A DNA stretch of 14,416 nt, from positions 1-14,416 of the forward strand of contig CAUGFC010000042.1 in assembly GCA_959598545.1 (NCBI GenBank). The letters are read 5' to 3'. Origin of the DNA: an uncultured Olsenella sp. Lineage in GTDB: Bacteria; Actinomycetota; Coriobacteriia; Coriobacteriales; Atopobiaceae. Under the pieces are notes generated by a model, which searched no databases, was not told the DNA's origin, and saw nothing but the letters and a program-made list of their open reading frames with translations. Below are positions 6,959-13,817 of the stretch, piece after piece (positions within the stretch are counted from its first letter, which is position 1; every line of letters starts with the position of its first letter). The translations under genes were made by a program, and so were the position numbers.

Positions 6959-7339
6959 ATGGGACTGCTCCCCAACCTGTTCGGACGTGGCGGCGAGAAG
7001 ACCTACCGCTGGAAGCCGCTGCGCTGCATGCCGGGCGACATCGTCGACCTCATGCGCGAGTGCGAGCGCATCGAGGCGCCCATCGTGAGTCTCGAGGTGG
7101 AGTACGACGGGATGCGGCAGCGCGTCGGCATGACTTCGGACTTTGAGCGGGGCCGCGGCTTCTTCGACACCGTCTGGTACGTGGACGACGACGAGTACCC
7201 CAGCCTCGACGCCTTTCTCGCCGATGCCACCCTGAGCGGGCGGCGCTTCTCGGACATCTCCGAGCCGGTGCTGGTCATTCGCGACCTCGAGATCGGCGAC
7301 CCGCGCGGCAACATCCTCCTCGCTCAGCGCGAGCTGTGA
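6959..7339 (+). CDS. Hypothetical protein, 126 aa, unrecognised
   Basis: I do not recognise this family. The 126-residue protein begins MGLLPNLFGRGG and continues as a mixed alpha/beta, acidic sequence with an aromatic patch (FDTVWYVDDDEYPSLDAF, about 69-86) and no membrane helix or signal peptide. The ATG at 6959 follows TAGGAGGACCC, an excellent ribosome binding site, and the gene lies 39 bases downstream of the PH-like gene, so the two are probably co-transcribed. The stop codon TGA (7337-7339) coincides with the first three bases of repeat copy 2, exactly as the ilvA stop does with copy 1. The true ancestral C-terminus may therefore have been cut or replaced when the repeat arrived. Orthologues without the repeat would show this. 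Confidence 0.72.
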   Translation: MGLLPNLFGRGGEKTYRWKPLRCMPGDIVDLMRECERIEAPIVSLEVEYDGMRQRVGMTSDFERGRGFFDTVWYVDDDEYPSLDAFLADATLSGRRFSDISEPVLVIRDLEIGDPRGNILLAQREL

Positions 7340-7367
7340 GACAAAGGGGACAGGTTCATTTGTCTCA
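7337..7367 (+). repeat. REP-like palindrome, copy 2 (overlaps a stop codon; left bound of the RAYT unit)
   Basis: The same 31-base palindrome in plus orientation, with A at position 9 so that the arms extend to 9 bp (TGAGACAAA/TTTGTCTCA). Its first three bases are the stop codon of the 126-aa gene. It is identical to copy 3 and flanks the transposase opposite to it. Confidence 0.95.
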
Positions 7368-7415
7368 TTCGAGATCTTATTGAATTAATGACACACTCAA
7401 ACGCTCGCCGCCCGC

Positions 7416-8162
7416 CTATGCCCGAGCAACGATGTTCCTTCCGACTCCCGTCAACCGCTCCACCTGACGAACTGACAGACCTGCCGCCCGCAGCTCTCGA
7501 AGAAGCTGGTTGCGACGCTCCACGGGCAGCTTCTTTACCTCAACGGGAGAGACGTCTCCAAGCACGCGTGCGGCGGCATCACGAGCCTCCGTGTCATCGA
7601 GCCGCTTGCCCGAGGGCGGTCGATACGGGCAGTTACCCCGCTCCGCGACAAATTCCGCGAAGTTCTTCTCGCCGCCCAGCAGGTCAAGGACAACCGAGGT
7701 GTCCACGGTTAGCTCACCGGAGGAACCCGGCGCCACATAGCTGGAGTAGCTGCTCCAGGGATACTCCTCCGCCCTGCAGACGCCGGCCTTCTCCGGGTTG
7801 TTGTGGACGTAGCGGACCGCCTCCAAGAGATAGCTCTCGCTCTCTATGGGCGAGCTCATGAACCGCTCGCGAAAGAGGTGGCCCACGCGCCCCGTCCTGT
7901 CGTTGTAATAGCGCGCATACGCGGTTCCCAGCCGGTGCATGGCGGAACTGAGTCCCTCGGCGTCGTCCCTCAGCACGAGGTGCACGTGATTCTCCATGAG
8001 ACACCACGCGATGACGGAGACGCCAAGCTCGGCAAAGTATCTCTCGGCGAGGCGGAGGAACGCCCGCCTGTCGGCGTCGTCCTCGCATATCGCCTGCCCG
8101 CCGTCTCCCTTGATCACCACGTGATAGTAGCCCGAACGAGAAGTCTGCCTCGGTACCCGCAT
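7416..8162 (-). CDS. REP-associated tyrosine transposase (RAYT, Y1/HUH family)
   Basis: A 248-residue single-strand DNA transposase-like enzyme. The metal-binding HUH motif is H59-V60-H61 in MENHVHLVL. The downstream block VGHLFRERF (93-101), then RYVHNNPEKAGV (117-128) and YPWSSYSSY (134-142), is diagnostic for the RAYT/IS200-related family. By comparison with E. coli TnpA-REP as I recall it, the nucleophile should be Y118 in RYVHNNP. The last 35 residues (RNQLLRELRAAGLSVRQVER onward) look like an added helix-turn-helix, probably for recognising the repeat. The ATG at 8162 is chosen because GGAGGAGGGGG precedes it. An in-frame ATG at 8201 would place that ribosome binding site inside the gene. 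All catalytic residues appear intact, so the enzyme may be active. It sits between inverted repeats and opposes ilv transcription. Confidence 0.9.
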   Translation of the reverse strand: MRVPRQTSRSGYYHVVIKGDGGQAICEDDADRRAFLRLAERYFAELGVSVIAWCLMENHVHLVLRDDAEGLSSAMHRLGTAYARYYNDRTGRVGHLFRERFMSSPIESESYLLEAVRYVHNNPEKAGVCRAEEYPWSSYSSYVAPGSSGELTVDTSVVLDLLGGEKNFAEFVAERGNCPYRPPSGKRLDDTEARDAAARVLGDVSPVEVKKLPVERRNQLLRELRAAGLSVRQVERLTGVGRNIVARA

Positions 8163-8227
8163 CGCACCCCCTCCTCCAAAGGTGGCAAGCAGGATACCCA
8201 TTGCGCCGGGGCGATAACACGTAACGA

Positions 8228-8258
8228 TGAGACAAATGAACCTGTCCCCTTTGTCTCA
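8228..8258 (-). repeat. REP-like palindrome, copy 3 (right bound of the RAYT unit)
   Basis: The palindrome in reverse orientation. Its reverse complement is identical, base for base, to copy 2 including the A at position 9. It lies 65 bases upstream of the transposase start and about 330 bases upstream of ilvD. In this orientation it contains an ATG and can be read as MRQMNLSPLSH, which creates false open reading frames. Confidence 0.95.
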
Positions 8259-8259
8259 C

Positions 8260-8584
8260 CGCTCGGGGGTGGAAACGTACCGTTCACGGGTGGTCACGGG
8301 GCGGAAACACGGGCCGCGTAGAGTGTCCCCACTGAGCAAATGCGATGACAGGGCCAGTACGGGCCGCATCCGTCCCACAGCGAGCGGGCAGCGTGAGAAC
8401 CCGCGCCGGACGGCCCCGAACACTCCCTCGAGCAGCTCGCGAGAACCTCCGCGCCGCACGGCGGGCCACCCCCGCCAACGCGCCGAGAAGTACCGCGCGC
8501 CGGCGGCCACCGTGACGGCTTCGAGGTTCCATGCCTCGCATTTCTCGCCAAACGCAGACGCGCGCAAGAGAAAGCGAGGGAAAC
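8260..8584 (+). other. Leader/promoter region of ilvDBN with no recognised element
   Basis: About 325 very GC-rich bases between repeat copy 3 and the ilvD start. I see no T-box consensus, no leader peptide rich in Ile, Val or Leu codons, and no convincing -35/-10 pair (TAGAGT at 8319-8324 is the best -10 but has no -35). Several short inverted repeats are present: GGCCG..CGTCC at 8362-8375 with GGACGGCC at 8408-8415, CGCCG-CA-CGGCG near 8453-8464, and CGAGG/CCTCG at 8522-8538 followed by ATTTCTC. The promoter of the ilvDBN operon should lie here, and the stems could form a transcribed leader. Confidence 0.4.
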
Positions 8585-10249
8585 GTGGAACTCAGAAGCG
8601 ACGCCATCAAGCGGGGCCTGGCGCGCGCGCCGCACCGCAGCCTGCTGGCGGCCGACGGCCTCACCGAAGAGGAGCTCGACCGTCCGCTCGTGGCCGTGGT
8701 CTCCGCCCAGAACGAGGTCATCCCCGGGCACCTGCACCTTCAGCAGATCGCCGACGCCGTCAAGGCCGGCATCCGCATGGCCGGCGGCACTCCGCTGCAG
8801 GTCAACACCATCGGCGTGTGCGACGGCATCGCGATGAACCACGAGGGCATGCACTACAGCCTCACCAGCCGCGAGGTCATCGCGGACAGCGTTGAGTGCG
8901 CGGTCCAGGGCCACCAGTTCGACGCGATGGTCCTCATCCCCTCCTGCGACAAGATCGTCCCCGGCATGCTCATTGCCGCGGCGCGCCTGGACATCCCCAC
9001 CGTGCTCGTCTCCGGCGGCCCCATGCTCGCCGGCCGCGGGCGCGACGGCAGCCAGACCGACCTCAACTCCCTCTTCGACGCCGTGGGCCAGGTCACCGCC
9101 GGCACCATGACCGAGGAGGAGTGCTCCTGGCTCGAGAAGACCGCCTGCCCCACCTGCGGCAGCTGCTCCGGCATGTTCACCGCCAACTCCATCTGCTGCC
9201 TCGCCGAGGCCCTGGGCATGGCACTTCCTGGCAACGGCACCGTGCCCGCCGTCTACTCCGAGCGCATCCGCCTGGCCAAGCGGACCGGCATGAAGGTCAT
9301 GGAGCTCGTCGAGAAGAACGTCACCGCCCGCCAGATCCTCACGCCTGCCGCCATCCACAACGGCATGGTGCTCGACATGGCCTTCGGCGGCTCCACCAAC
9401 ACGATGCTCCACCTCACGGCCATCGCGCAGGCCGCCGGCTGCCCCGTCACGATGGACGACTGGGACCGCGCCTCCGCCGAGACGCCCAACATCGTGCGCA
9501 TCGCGCCGGCGGGCCCGCTCCACATCCAGGACCTGAACGACGTGGGCGGCGTCTCCGCCATCATCGGCGAGCTCGGACGCACCGGGCACCTCGACATGGA
9601 CGCCCTCACCTGCCACGGGACCATGGCCGAGTGGGTCGCGGCATGCCCGCCCGTGGACGGCGAGGTCGTCCGCGGCGTGGATGACGCCTACTCCCCCGAC
9701 GGCGGCCTCAAGGTCATGCGCGGCAGCCTCGCGCCGGACTGTGGCGTCGTCAAGAAGAGCGCCGTCGACCCGGGCATGTGGCGGCACAGCGGCCCCGCAC
9801 GCGTCTTCGACTCCGAGGAGGAGGCCTGCAAGGCCATCTTCGGCGGGGCGATAAACCCGGGCGACGTGGTGGTCATCCGCTACGAGGGCCCCTCGGGCGG
9901 CCCCGGTATGCGCGAGATGCTCACCCCCACCTCCGCCATCTGCGGCATGGGCCTCGCGAGCTCGGTGGCCCTCATCACCGACGGGCGCTTCTCGGGCGCC
10001 TCCAAGGGCCCGTGCATCGGCCACGTCTCGCCCGAGGCGGCCGCCGGCGGCCCGATTGCACTCGTCGAGGAGGGCGACGTCATCGACATCGACATCCAGG
10101 CCGGCACGCTCGAGCTGCGCGTCTCCGAGGAGGTTCTCGCCGAGCGCCGCGCCGCATGGCAGCCGCCGGCGCCCAAGTACACCACGGGAGTCCTCTCCCG
10201 CTACGCAAAGCTGGTCACGAGCGCAGACAAGGGGGCCTATCTCTCATGA
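8585..10249 (+). CDS. ilvD: Dihydroxy-acid dehydratase
   Basis: This enzyme removes water from 2,3-dihydroxy-isovalerate or -methylvalerate to give the 2-keto acids of valine and isoleucine, using an Fe-S cluster. The 554-residue protein shows SCDK with C121, the CPTCGSCSGMF block (188-198) and GRFSGASKGP near the C-terminus. Where mycobacterial-type enzymes have a cysteine after the first strand, this one has PGHLHL (47-52), as E. coli IlvD does, which suggests the oxygen-sensitive [4Fe-4S] type. That would fit an anaerobe. The GTG at 8585 is preferred over the ATG at 8531 because GAGGG lies just upstream and MELRSDAIKRG is where the family normally begins. The stop overlaps the ilvB start (ATGA), so ilvD, ilvB and ilvN are translationally coupled. 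Confidence 0.96.
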   Translation: MELRSDAIKRGLARAPHRSLLAADGLTEEELDRPLVAVVSAQNEVIPGHLHLQQIADAVKAGIRMAGGTPLQVNTIGVCDGIAMNHEGMHYSLTSREVIADSVECAVQGHQFDAMVLIPSCDKIVPGMLIAAARLDIPTVLVSGGPMLAGRGRDGSQTDLNSLFDAVGQVTAGTMTEEECSWLEKTACPTCGSCSGMFTANSICCLAEALGMALPGNGTVPAVYSERIRLAKRTGMKVMELVEKNVTARQILTPAAIHNGMVLDMAFGGSTNTMLHLTAIAQAAGCPVTMDDWDRASAETPNIVRIAPAGPLHIQDLNDVGGVSAIIGELGRTGHLDMDALTCHGTMAEWVAACPPVDGEVVRGVDDAYSPDGGLKVMRGSLAPDCGVVKKSAVDPGMWRHSGPARVFDSEEEACKAIFGGAINPGDVVVIRYEGPSGGPGMREMLTPTSAICGMGLASSVALITDGRFSGASKGPCIGHVSPEAAAGGPIALVEEGDVIDIDIQAGTLELRVSEEVLAERRAAWQPPAPKYTTGVLSRYAKLVTSADKGAYLS

Positions 10250-12126
10250 TCACCGTCGAGGAGAAGATCGCCCGGCGACAGCGCGCCATCGAGGGGCGCC
10301 CGTTCGGCCCGGGCAGCAATACCGAGCACGAGGGCAAGACCATGACCGGGGCGCAGGCCATCATCGCCAGCCTCGAGGCCGAGGGCGTGGACACGATCTT
10401 CGGCTATCCCGGGGGCCAGGCCATCAAGATCTACGACGCCCTCTACGACTCCAAGAAGATCCACCACGTGCTCGCACGCCACGAGCAGGGCGCGACGCAC
10501 ATGGCCGACGGCTACGCGCGCGCCACGGGCAAGGTGGGCGTCGTGCTCGTCACCTCCGGCCCCGGTGCCACCAACACCGTCACCGGCATCGCCACCGCCT
10601 ACATGGACTCCGTGCCCCTCGTTGTCATCACGGGCCAGGTCACCCGCGGCGTCATCGGCACCGACGCCTTCCAGGAGTCCGACATCGTGGGCATCACGAT
10701 GCCCATCGTCAAGCACAGCTTCCTGCTGCAGTCGACCGACGACCTCACCAAGACCTTCCGCGAGGCCTTCTACATCGCCTCGACCGGCCGCCCGGGCCCC
10801 GTCCTCATCGACATCCCGAGCGACCTCTCCGGTTCCGAGATGGTCTTCCACTACCCGGACAGCGTCAACATCCCGAGCTACCGACCCACCTACAAGGGCA
10901 ACGCGAAGCAGGTCAAGCAGGCTGCCGAGCTCATCTGCCGGGCAGAGCGACCGCTCATCATGGCCGGCGGCGGCATCGTGGCCTCCCACGCCTGCCCCGA
11001 GCTCGTCGAGCTCGCCGAGCGCATGCAGATCCCCGTGGTCACGACCCTCATGGGCAAGGCGGCCATTCCCTGCTCCAACCCACTCAACCTCGGCCCCGTG
11101 GGCATGCACGGCTCCAAGTACGCCAACATGGCGGTCACCGAGTCCGACCTTATCATCGCCGTGGGCGCGCGCTTCTCGGACCGCGTGACCGGCAAGGTCT
11201 CTGAGTTCGCCCCGCACGCCAAGATCATCCACATCGACATCGACCCGGCCGAGATCGGCAAGATCATCAACCCGGACGTGCCGATCGTCGGCGACGCCAA
11301 GGTCATTCTCGCCGCCCTGAACGAGCGCCTGGAGAAGATGGACGCGCACACGCTCTGCGAGGCCTGGCGCGACGAGGTCTTCGGCTGGCGCGAGCGCTGG
11401 CCGTTCTACACCTCGGACTTCGCGGACTACGAGGGCAAGATCGCCCCGGAGGTCGTGCTTGAGCACCTCTCAGACAAGCTCGACCCGCACGCCTCGATCG
11501 TCACCACCGAGGTCGGCCAGCACCAGATGTGGGCCCTGCAGAACATCCACCGCGAGCACGCGCGCACCTTCATCTCCTCGGGCGGCCTCGGCACGATGGG
11601 CTTCGGCTTCCCCGCCGCCATCGGCGCCAAGATCGGCTGCCCCGACGAGCAGGTCGTCTGCATCGCCGGCGACGGCTCGTTCCAGATGAACAGCCAGGAG
11701 ATGGCCACGGCGAAGATCAACGACGTGCCGGTCAAGGTCCTCATCGTCGACAACCGCGCGCTCGGCATGGTCCACCAGTGGCAGCACCTCTTCTACCACG
11801 ACCGCTTCTCGTTCACCGAGCTCGCCGACAACCCCGACTTCGTGAAGCTCGCCGACGCCTACGGCTGGCGCGCGCGTCGCATCACCAAGCCCGAGGAGAT
11901 CGACGACGCGCTCGACGAGATGCTCGCCTCCGACGAGCCGTACCTGCTCGACGTGATGATCCCGGCCGCCCAGACCGTCTACCCGATGGTCGCCCCCGGC
12001 GCCCCGATCGACGACATCATCGGCGCCCTCGACGTCACGCTCGGCGGCGTACGCGTCACCGAGAAGGGCTTCGGCGAGGGCGGCCGCCCGCGCGTGAAGC
12101 CGTCGCACGAAGGAGTTGATGAGTGA
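10246..12126 (+). CDS. ilvB: Acetohydroxyacid (acetolactate) synthase large subunit
   Basis: The catalytic subunit condenses pyruvate with pyruvate or 2-oxobutanoate, using thiamine diphosphate, FAD and Mg2+. The 626-residue protein has the ThDP-activating glutamate E80 in ARHEQGATHMADGYA, the central FAD-binding domain, and the ThDP motif GDGSF (475-479) running to N503 in VDNRALGM. W512 in HQWQH matches the tryptophan linked to herbicide sensitivity in other AHAS enzymes. The ATG at 10246 overlaps the ilvD stop and has AAGGGGG 10 bases upstream. It adds about 32 residues (MITVEEKIARRQ...) before MTGAQAIIASLEAEGVD, where most family members begin. An internal ATG at 10342 with GAGGG upstream is a credible alternative start. 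The stop overlaps the ilvN start by one base, fitting a large/small subunit complex made in equal amounts. Confidence 0.96.
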   Translation: MITVEEKIARRQRAIEGRPFGPGSNTEHEGKTMTGAQAIIASLEAEGVDTIFGYPGGQAIKIYDALYDSKKIHHVLARHEQGATHMADGYARATGKVGVVLVTSGPGATNTVTGIATAYMDSVPLVVITGQVTRGVIGTDAFQESDIVGITMPIVKHSFLLQSTDDLTKTFREAFYIASTGRPGPVLIDIPSDLSGSEMVFHYPDSVNIPSYRPTYKGNAKQVKQAAELICRAERPLIMAGGGIVASHACPELVELAERMQIPVVTTLMGKAAIPCSNPLNLGPVGMHGSKYANMAVTESDLIIAVGARFSDRVTGKVSEFAPHAKIIHIDIDPAEIGKIINPDVPIVGDAKVILAALNERLEKMDAHTLCEAWRDEVFGWRERWPFYTSDFADYEGKIAPEVVLEHLSDKLDPHASIVTTEVGQHQMWALQNIHREHARTFISSGGLGTMGFGFPAAIGAKIGCPDEQVVCIAGDGSFQMNSQEMATAKINDVPVKVLIVDNRALGMVHQWQHLFYHDRFSFTELADNPDFVKLADAYGWRARRITKPEEIDDALDEMLASDEPYLLDVMIPAAQTVYPMVAPGAPIDDIIGALDVTLGGVRVTEKGFGEGGRPRVKPSHEGVDE

Positions 12127-12605
12127 TGAACTACCTGCTCTCGGTTCTCGTCGAGAACAAGCCGGGCGTGCTCTCCCGCGTGACGGGCCTCATTAGCCGC
12201 CGCGGCTTCAACATCGAGTCGCTCACCGTCGCCCCCACCGAGGACGAGACCCTCTCACGCATGACGATCATCGTCGAGGCCGACGAGGTCGGCTTCGAGC
12301 AGATCACCAAGCAGCTGCACAAGCTCGTCTCGGTCTACAAGATCTCCGACCTGACCTACGAGGAGGCCGTCGAGCGCGAGCTCGCGCTCTTCAAGGTGCA
12401 GTCCTCGCCGGAGCGCCGCCACGAGGTCATCGAGATCGCCAACGTCTTCCGCGCCAAGGTCGTCGACGTGGGCAAGAACACGCTCACGATCGAGGCCACC
12501 GGCACCGCGAGCAAGCTCGACGCGATGGAGGACCTCTTCCGCAGCTACGGCATCAAGCAGCTCACGCGCACCGGCAAGATCGCCATGTCGCGCGGCGCAC
12601 AGTAA
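12126..12605 (+). CDS. ilvN: Acetohydroxyacid synthase small (regulatory) subunit
   Basis: This subunit binds IlvB, raises its activity and makes it sensitive to valine feedback through its ACT domain. The 159-residue protein starts with the ACT domain (LLSVLVENKPGVLSRVTGLI, then GFNIESLTV) and has the complete C-terminal half (RHEVIEIANVFRAKVVDV onward), so it is the full-length form of about 160 residues. The ATG at 12126 shares one base with the ilvB stop, and AAGGAG lies about 10 bases upstream. An in-frame GTG at 12123 would add one residue and cannot be excluded. It is the last gene of the ilvDBN cluster before a repeat-filled gap of about 130 bases ahead of ilvC. Confidence 0.95.
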   Translation: MNYLLSVLVENKPGVLSRVTGLISRRGFNIESLTVAPTEDETLSRMTIIVEADEVGFEQITKQLHKLVSVYKISDLTYEEAVERELALFKVQSSPERRHEVIEIANVFRAKVVDVGKNTLTIEATGTASKLDAMEDLFRSYGIKQLTRTGKIAMSRGAQ

Positions 12606-12618
12606 ACAAGGTGTCACA

Positions 12619-12649
12619 TGAGACAATGGGGACAGGTTCATTTGTCTCA
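12619..12649 (+). repeat. REP-like palindrome, copy 4
   Basis: The 31-base palindrome in plus orientation, 13 bases after the ilvN stop, with T at position 9. It is identical to the reverse complement of copy 5 and differs from copy 1 only at position 18. Confidence 0.95.
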
Positions 12650-12687
12650 TCTCACATAGAAAAGTACCGTCACGAGGACGTGCGTGA

Positions 12688-12718
12688 TGAGACAAATGAA
12701 CCTGTCCCCATTGTCTCA
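12688..12718 (-). repeat. REP-like palindrome, copy 5
   Basis: The palindrome in reverse orientation, 20 bases before the ilvC start. With copy 4 it forms the perfect inverted repeat described for 12618-12719. Like copy 3 it contains an ATG that opens a spurious frame reading MRQMNLSPLSH. Confidence 0.95.
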
Positions 12719-12738
12719 TCGCAGCAAAGGAGAAGAAC

Positions 12739-13737
12739 ATGGCCGTCGACATCTATTACGAGAAGGACGTGGACCCGAGCGTCATCCAGGGCAAGAAGGT
12801 CGCCATCATCGGCTACGGCTCGCAGGGCCACGCCCACGCGCTGAACCTCCTGGACTCCGGCGTCGACGTCCGCGTGGGCCTGCGCGAGGGCTCCAAGTCC
12901 GCCCAGGCCGCCCAGGAAGCCGGCCTCAAGGTCATGAGCATGGACGACGCCGCCGAGGAGGCCGACGTCATCATGATGCTCGTCCCCGACGAGACCCAGC
13001 CCAAGGTCTACGAGGAGCACGTCGCGCCGCACCTCAAGGCCGGCGACACCCTCGCCTTTGCCCACGGCTTCAACATCCACTACGGCTACATCAAGGCCCC
13101 CGAGGACGTCAACGTCATCATGTGCGCGCCCAAGGGCCCGGGGCACATCGTGCGCCGCCAGTACACCGAAGGCTCCGGCGTGCCCGACCTCGCCTGCGTC
13201 TACCAGGACGCCACCGGCGACGCCTGGGACATCGTGCTCTCCTACTGCTGGGGCGTCGGCGGCGCCCGCTCCGGCATCATCAAGGCCACCTTCAAGGAGG
13301 AGACCGAGGAGGACCTCTTCGGCGAGCAGGCCGTCCTCTGCGGCGGCCTCGTCGAGCTCGTAAAGGCCGGCTTCGAGACCCTGACCGAGGCCGGCTACCC
13401 CGAGGAGCTGGCCTACTTTGAGGTCTACCACGAGATGAAGATGATCGTCGACCTCATGTACGAGTCCGGCATCCACTTCATGAACTACTCGATCTCCAAC
13501 ACCGCCGAGTACGGCGAGTACTACGCCGGCCCGCAGGTCATCAACGCCGAGTCCCGTGCCGCCATGAAGCGCATCCTCGGCCGCATCCAGGACGGCTCCT
13601 TCGCCCAGGAGTTCGTCGACGACTGCAACAACGGTCACAAGTGGCTGCTCGAGAAGCGCGAGGAGATCAACACCCACCCGATCGAGGAGACCGGCGAGAA
13701 GATCCGCTCCATGTTCTCCTGGATCAAGAAGGACTAA
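12739..13737 (+). CDS. ilvC: Ketol-acid reductoisomerase, class I
   Basis: This enzyme isomerises and reduces acetolactate or acetohydroxybutyrate to the dihydroxy acids used by IlvD. The 332-residue length is that of the short class I form. The Rossmann glycine motif is GYGSQGHAHA (25-34). The cofactor loop LREGSKS (48-54) has two serines and no acidic residue at its end, which points to NADPH. The metal ligands expected in the family are present: D192 and E196 in DLFGEQ, and E228 and E232 in YFEVYHEM. SISNTAEYG follows at 251-259. The ATG at 12739 follows AAAGGAG. The gene is set apart from ilvDBN by about 130 bases of paired repeats, so it may be expressed from its own promoter or tuned separately. 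A strong terminator follows. Confidence 0.97.
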   Translation: MAVDIYYEKDVDPSVIQGKKVAIIGYGSQGHAHALNLLDSGVDVRVGLREGSKSAQAAQEAGLKVMSMDDAAEEADVIMMLVPDETQPKVYEEHVAPHLKAGDTLAFAHGFNIHYGYIKAPEDVNVIMCAPKGPGHIVRRQYTEGSGVPDLACVYQDATGDAWDIVLSYCWGVGGARSGIIKATFKEETEEDLFGEQAVLCGGLVELVKAGFETLTEAGYPEELAYFEVYHEMKMIVDLMYESGIHFMNYSISNTAEYGEYYAGPQVINAESRAAMKRILGRIQDGSFAQEFVDDCNNGHKWLLEKREEINTHPIEETGEKIRSMFSWIKKD

Positions 13738-13767
13738 GCGAGAAGACCTTCCTTCTCGGCACGCAAA

Positions 13768-13804
13768 GGGGCCCGGCGCCAGATGACGCCGGGCCCCCTC
13801 TTGT
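13768..13804. terminator. Bidirectional terminator between ilvC and the sugar ABC ATPase
   Basis: A perfect 11-bp GC stem (13768-13778 with 13787-13797) closes an 8-base loop. On the plus strand it is followed by CTCTTGT, 30 bases after the ilvC stop. On the minus strand it is followed by TTTGCG. It lies between two converging genes and should end both. Confidence 0.85.
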
Positions 13805-13817
13805 CTCCGGTCATCCC

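Larger units (their letters stand above)
7336..8259. mobile_element. REP/RAYT element: transposase gene bracketed by inverted REP-like repeats
   Basis: A 924-base unit bounded by a 33-base perfect inverted repeat (7336-7368 and 8227-8259), which is repeat copy 2 and the reverse complement of copy 3. Both carry the A variant at position 9, unlike the other three copies. Inside lies one minus-strand Y1/HUH transposase and little else. This is the arrangement expected of a REP-associated tyrosine transposase and its cognate repeats. No TnpB-like gene is present and no flanking direct duplication is evident, as expected for HUH enzymes. The left end overlaps the stop of the preceding gene. Confidence 0.82.
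12618..12719. repeat. Paired inverted REP-like repeats (BIME-like) between ilvN and ilvC
   Basis: Copies 4 and 5 face each other and are identical. Together with flanking bases they make a 34-bp perfect inverted repeat (12618-12651 with 12686-12719) around a 34-base spacer. In RNA this would be a very stable hairpin ending 6 bases before the AAAGGAG ribosome binding site of ilvC (12726-12732). The spacer has a smaller CGTC/GACG stem. No T-run follows, so it is not a classic intrinsic terminator. It could act on RNA stability or processing, or on ilvC translation. Confidence 0.9.

Noticed and set aside
8163..8201. Longer start for the transposase at the ATG at 8201
   Set aside because: The strong GGAGGAGGGGG site lies between this ATG and the one at 8162, and the extra residues (MGILLATFGGGGA) are the translated ribosome binding site region.
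8260..8584. T-box or leader-peptide attenuator ahead of ilvD
   Set aside because: I could not find the conserved T-box sequence or a short frame enriched in Ile, Val or Leu codons. The short stems seen are expected by chance in such GC-rich DNA.
8227..8895. Open frame beginning MRQMNLSPLSH upstream of ilvD
   Set aside because: Its start is the repeat itself, there is no ribosome binding site, and it runs out of frame into ilvD. Its composition is that of untranslated GC-rich DNA.
6458..12718. Five repeat copies as a CRISPR array
   Set aside because: The copies are far apart, in both orientations, with genes between them and no regular spacers or cas genes.
12619..12718. Repeat pair as the terminator of ilvDBN
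   Set aside because: The stem is strong but no T-run follows in the plus direction, and ilvC with its own ribosome binding site follows at once.
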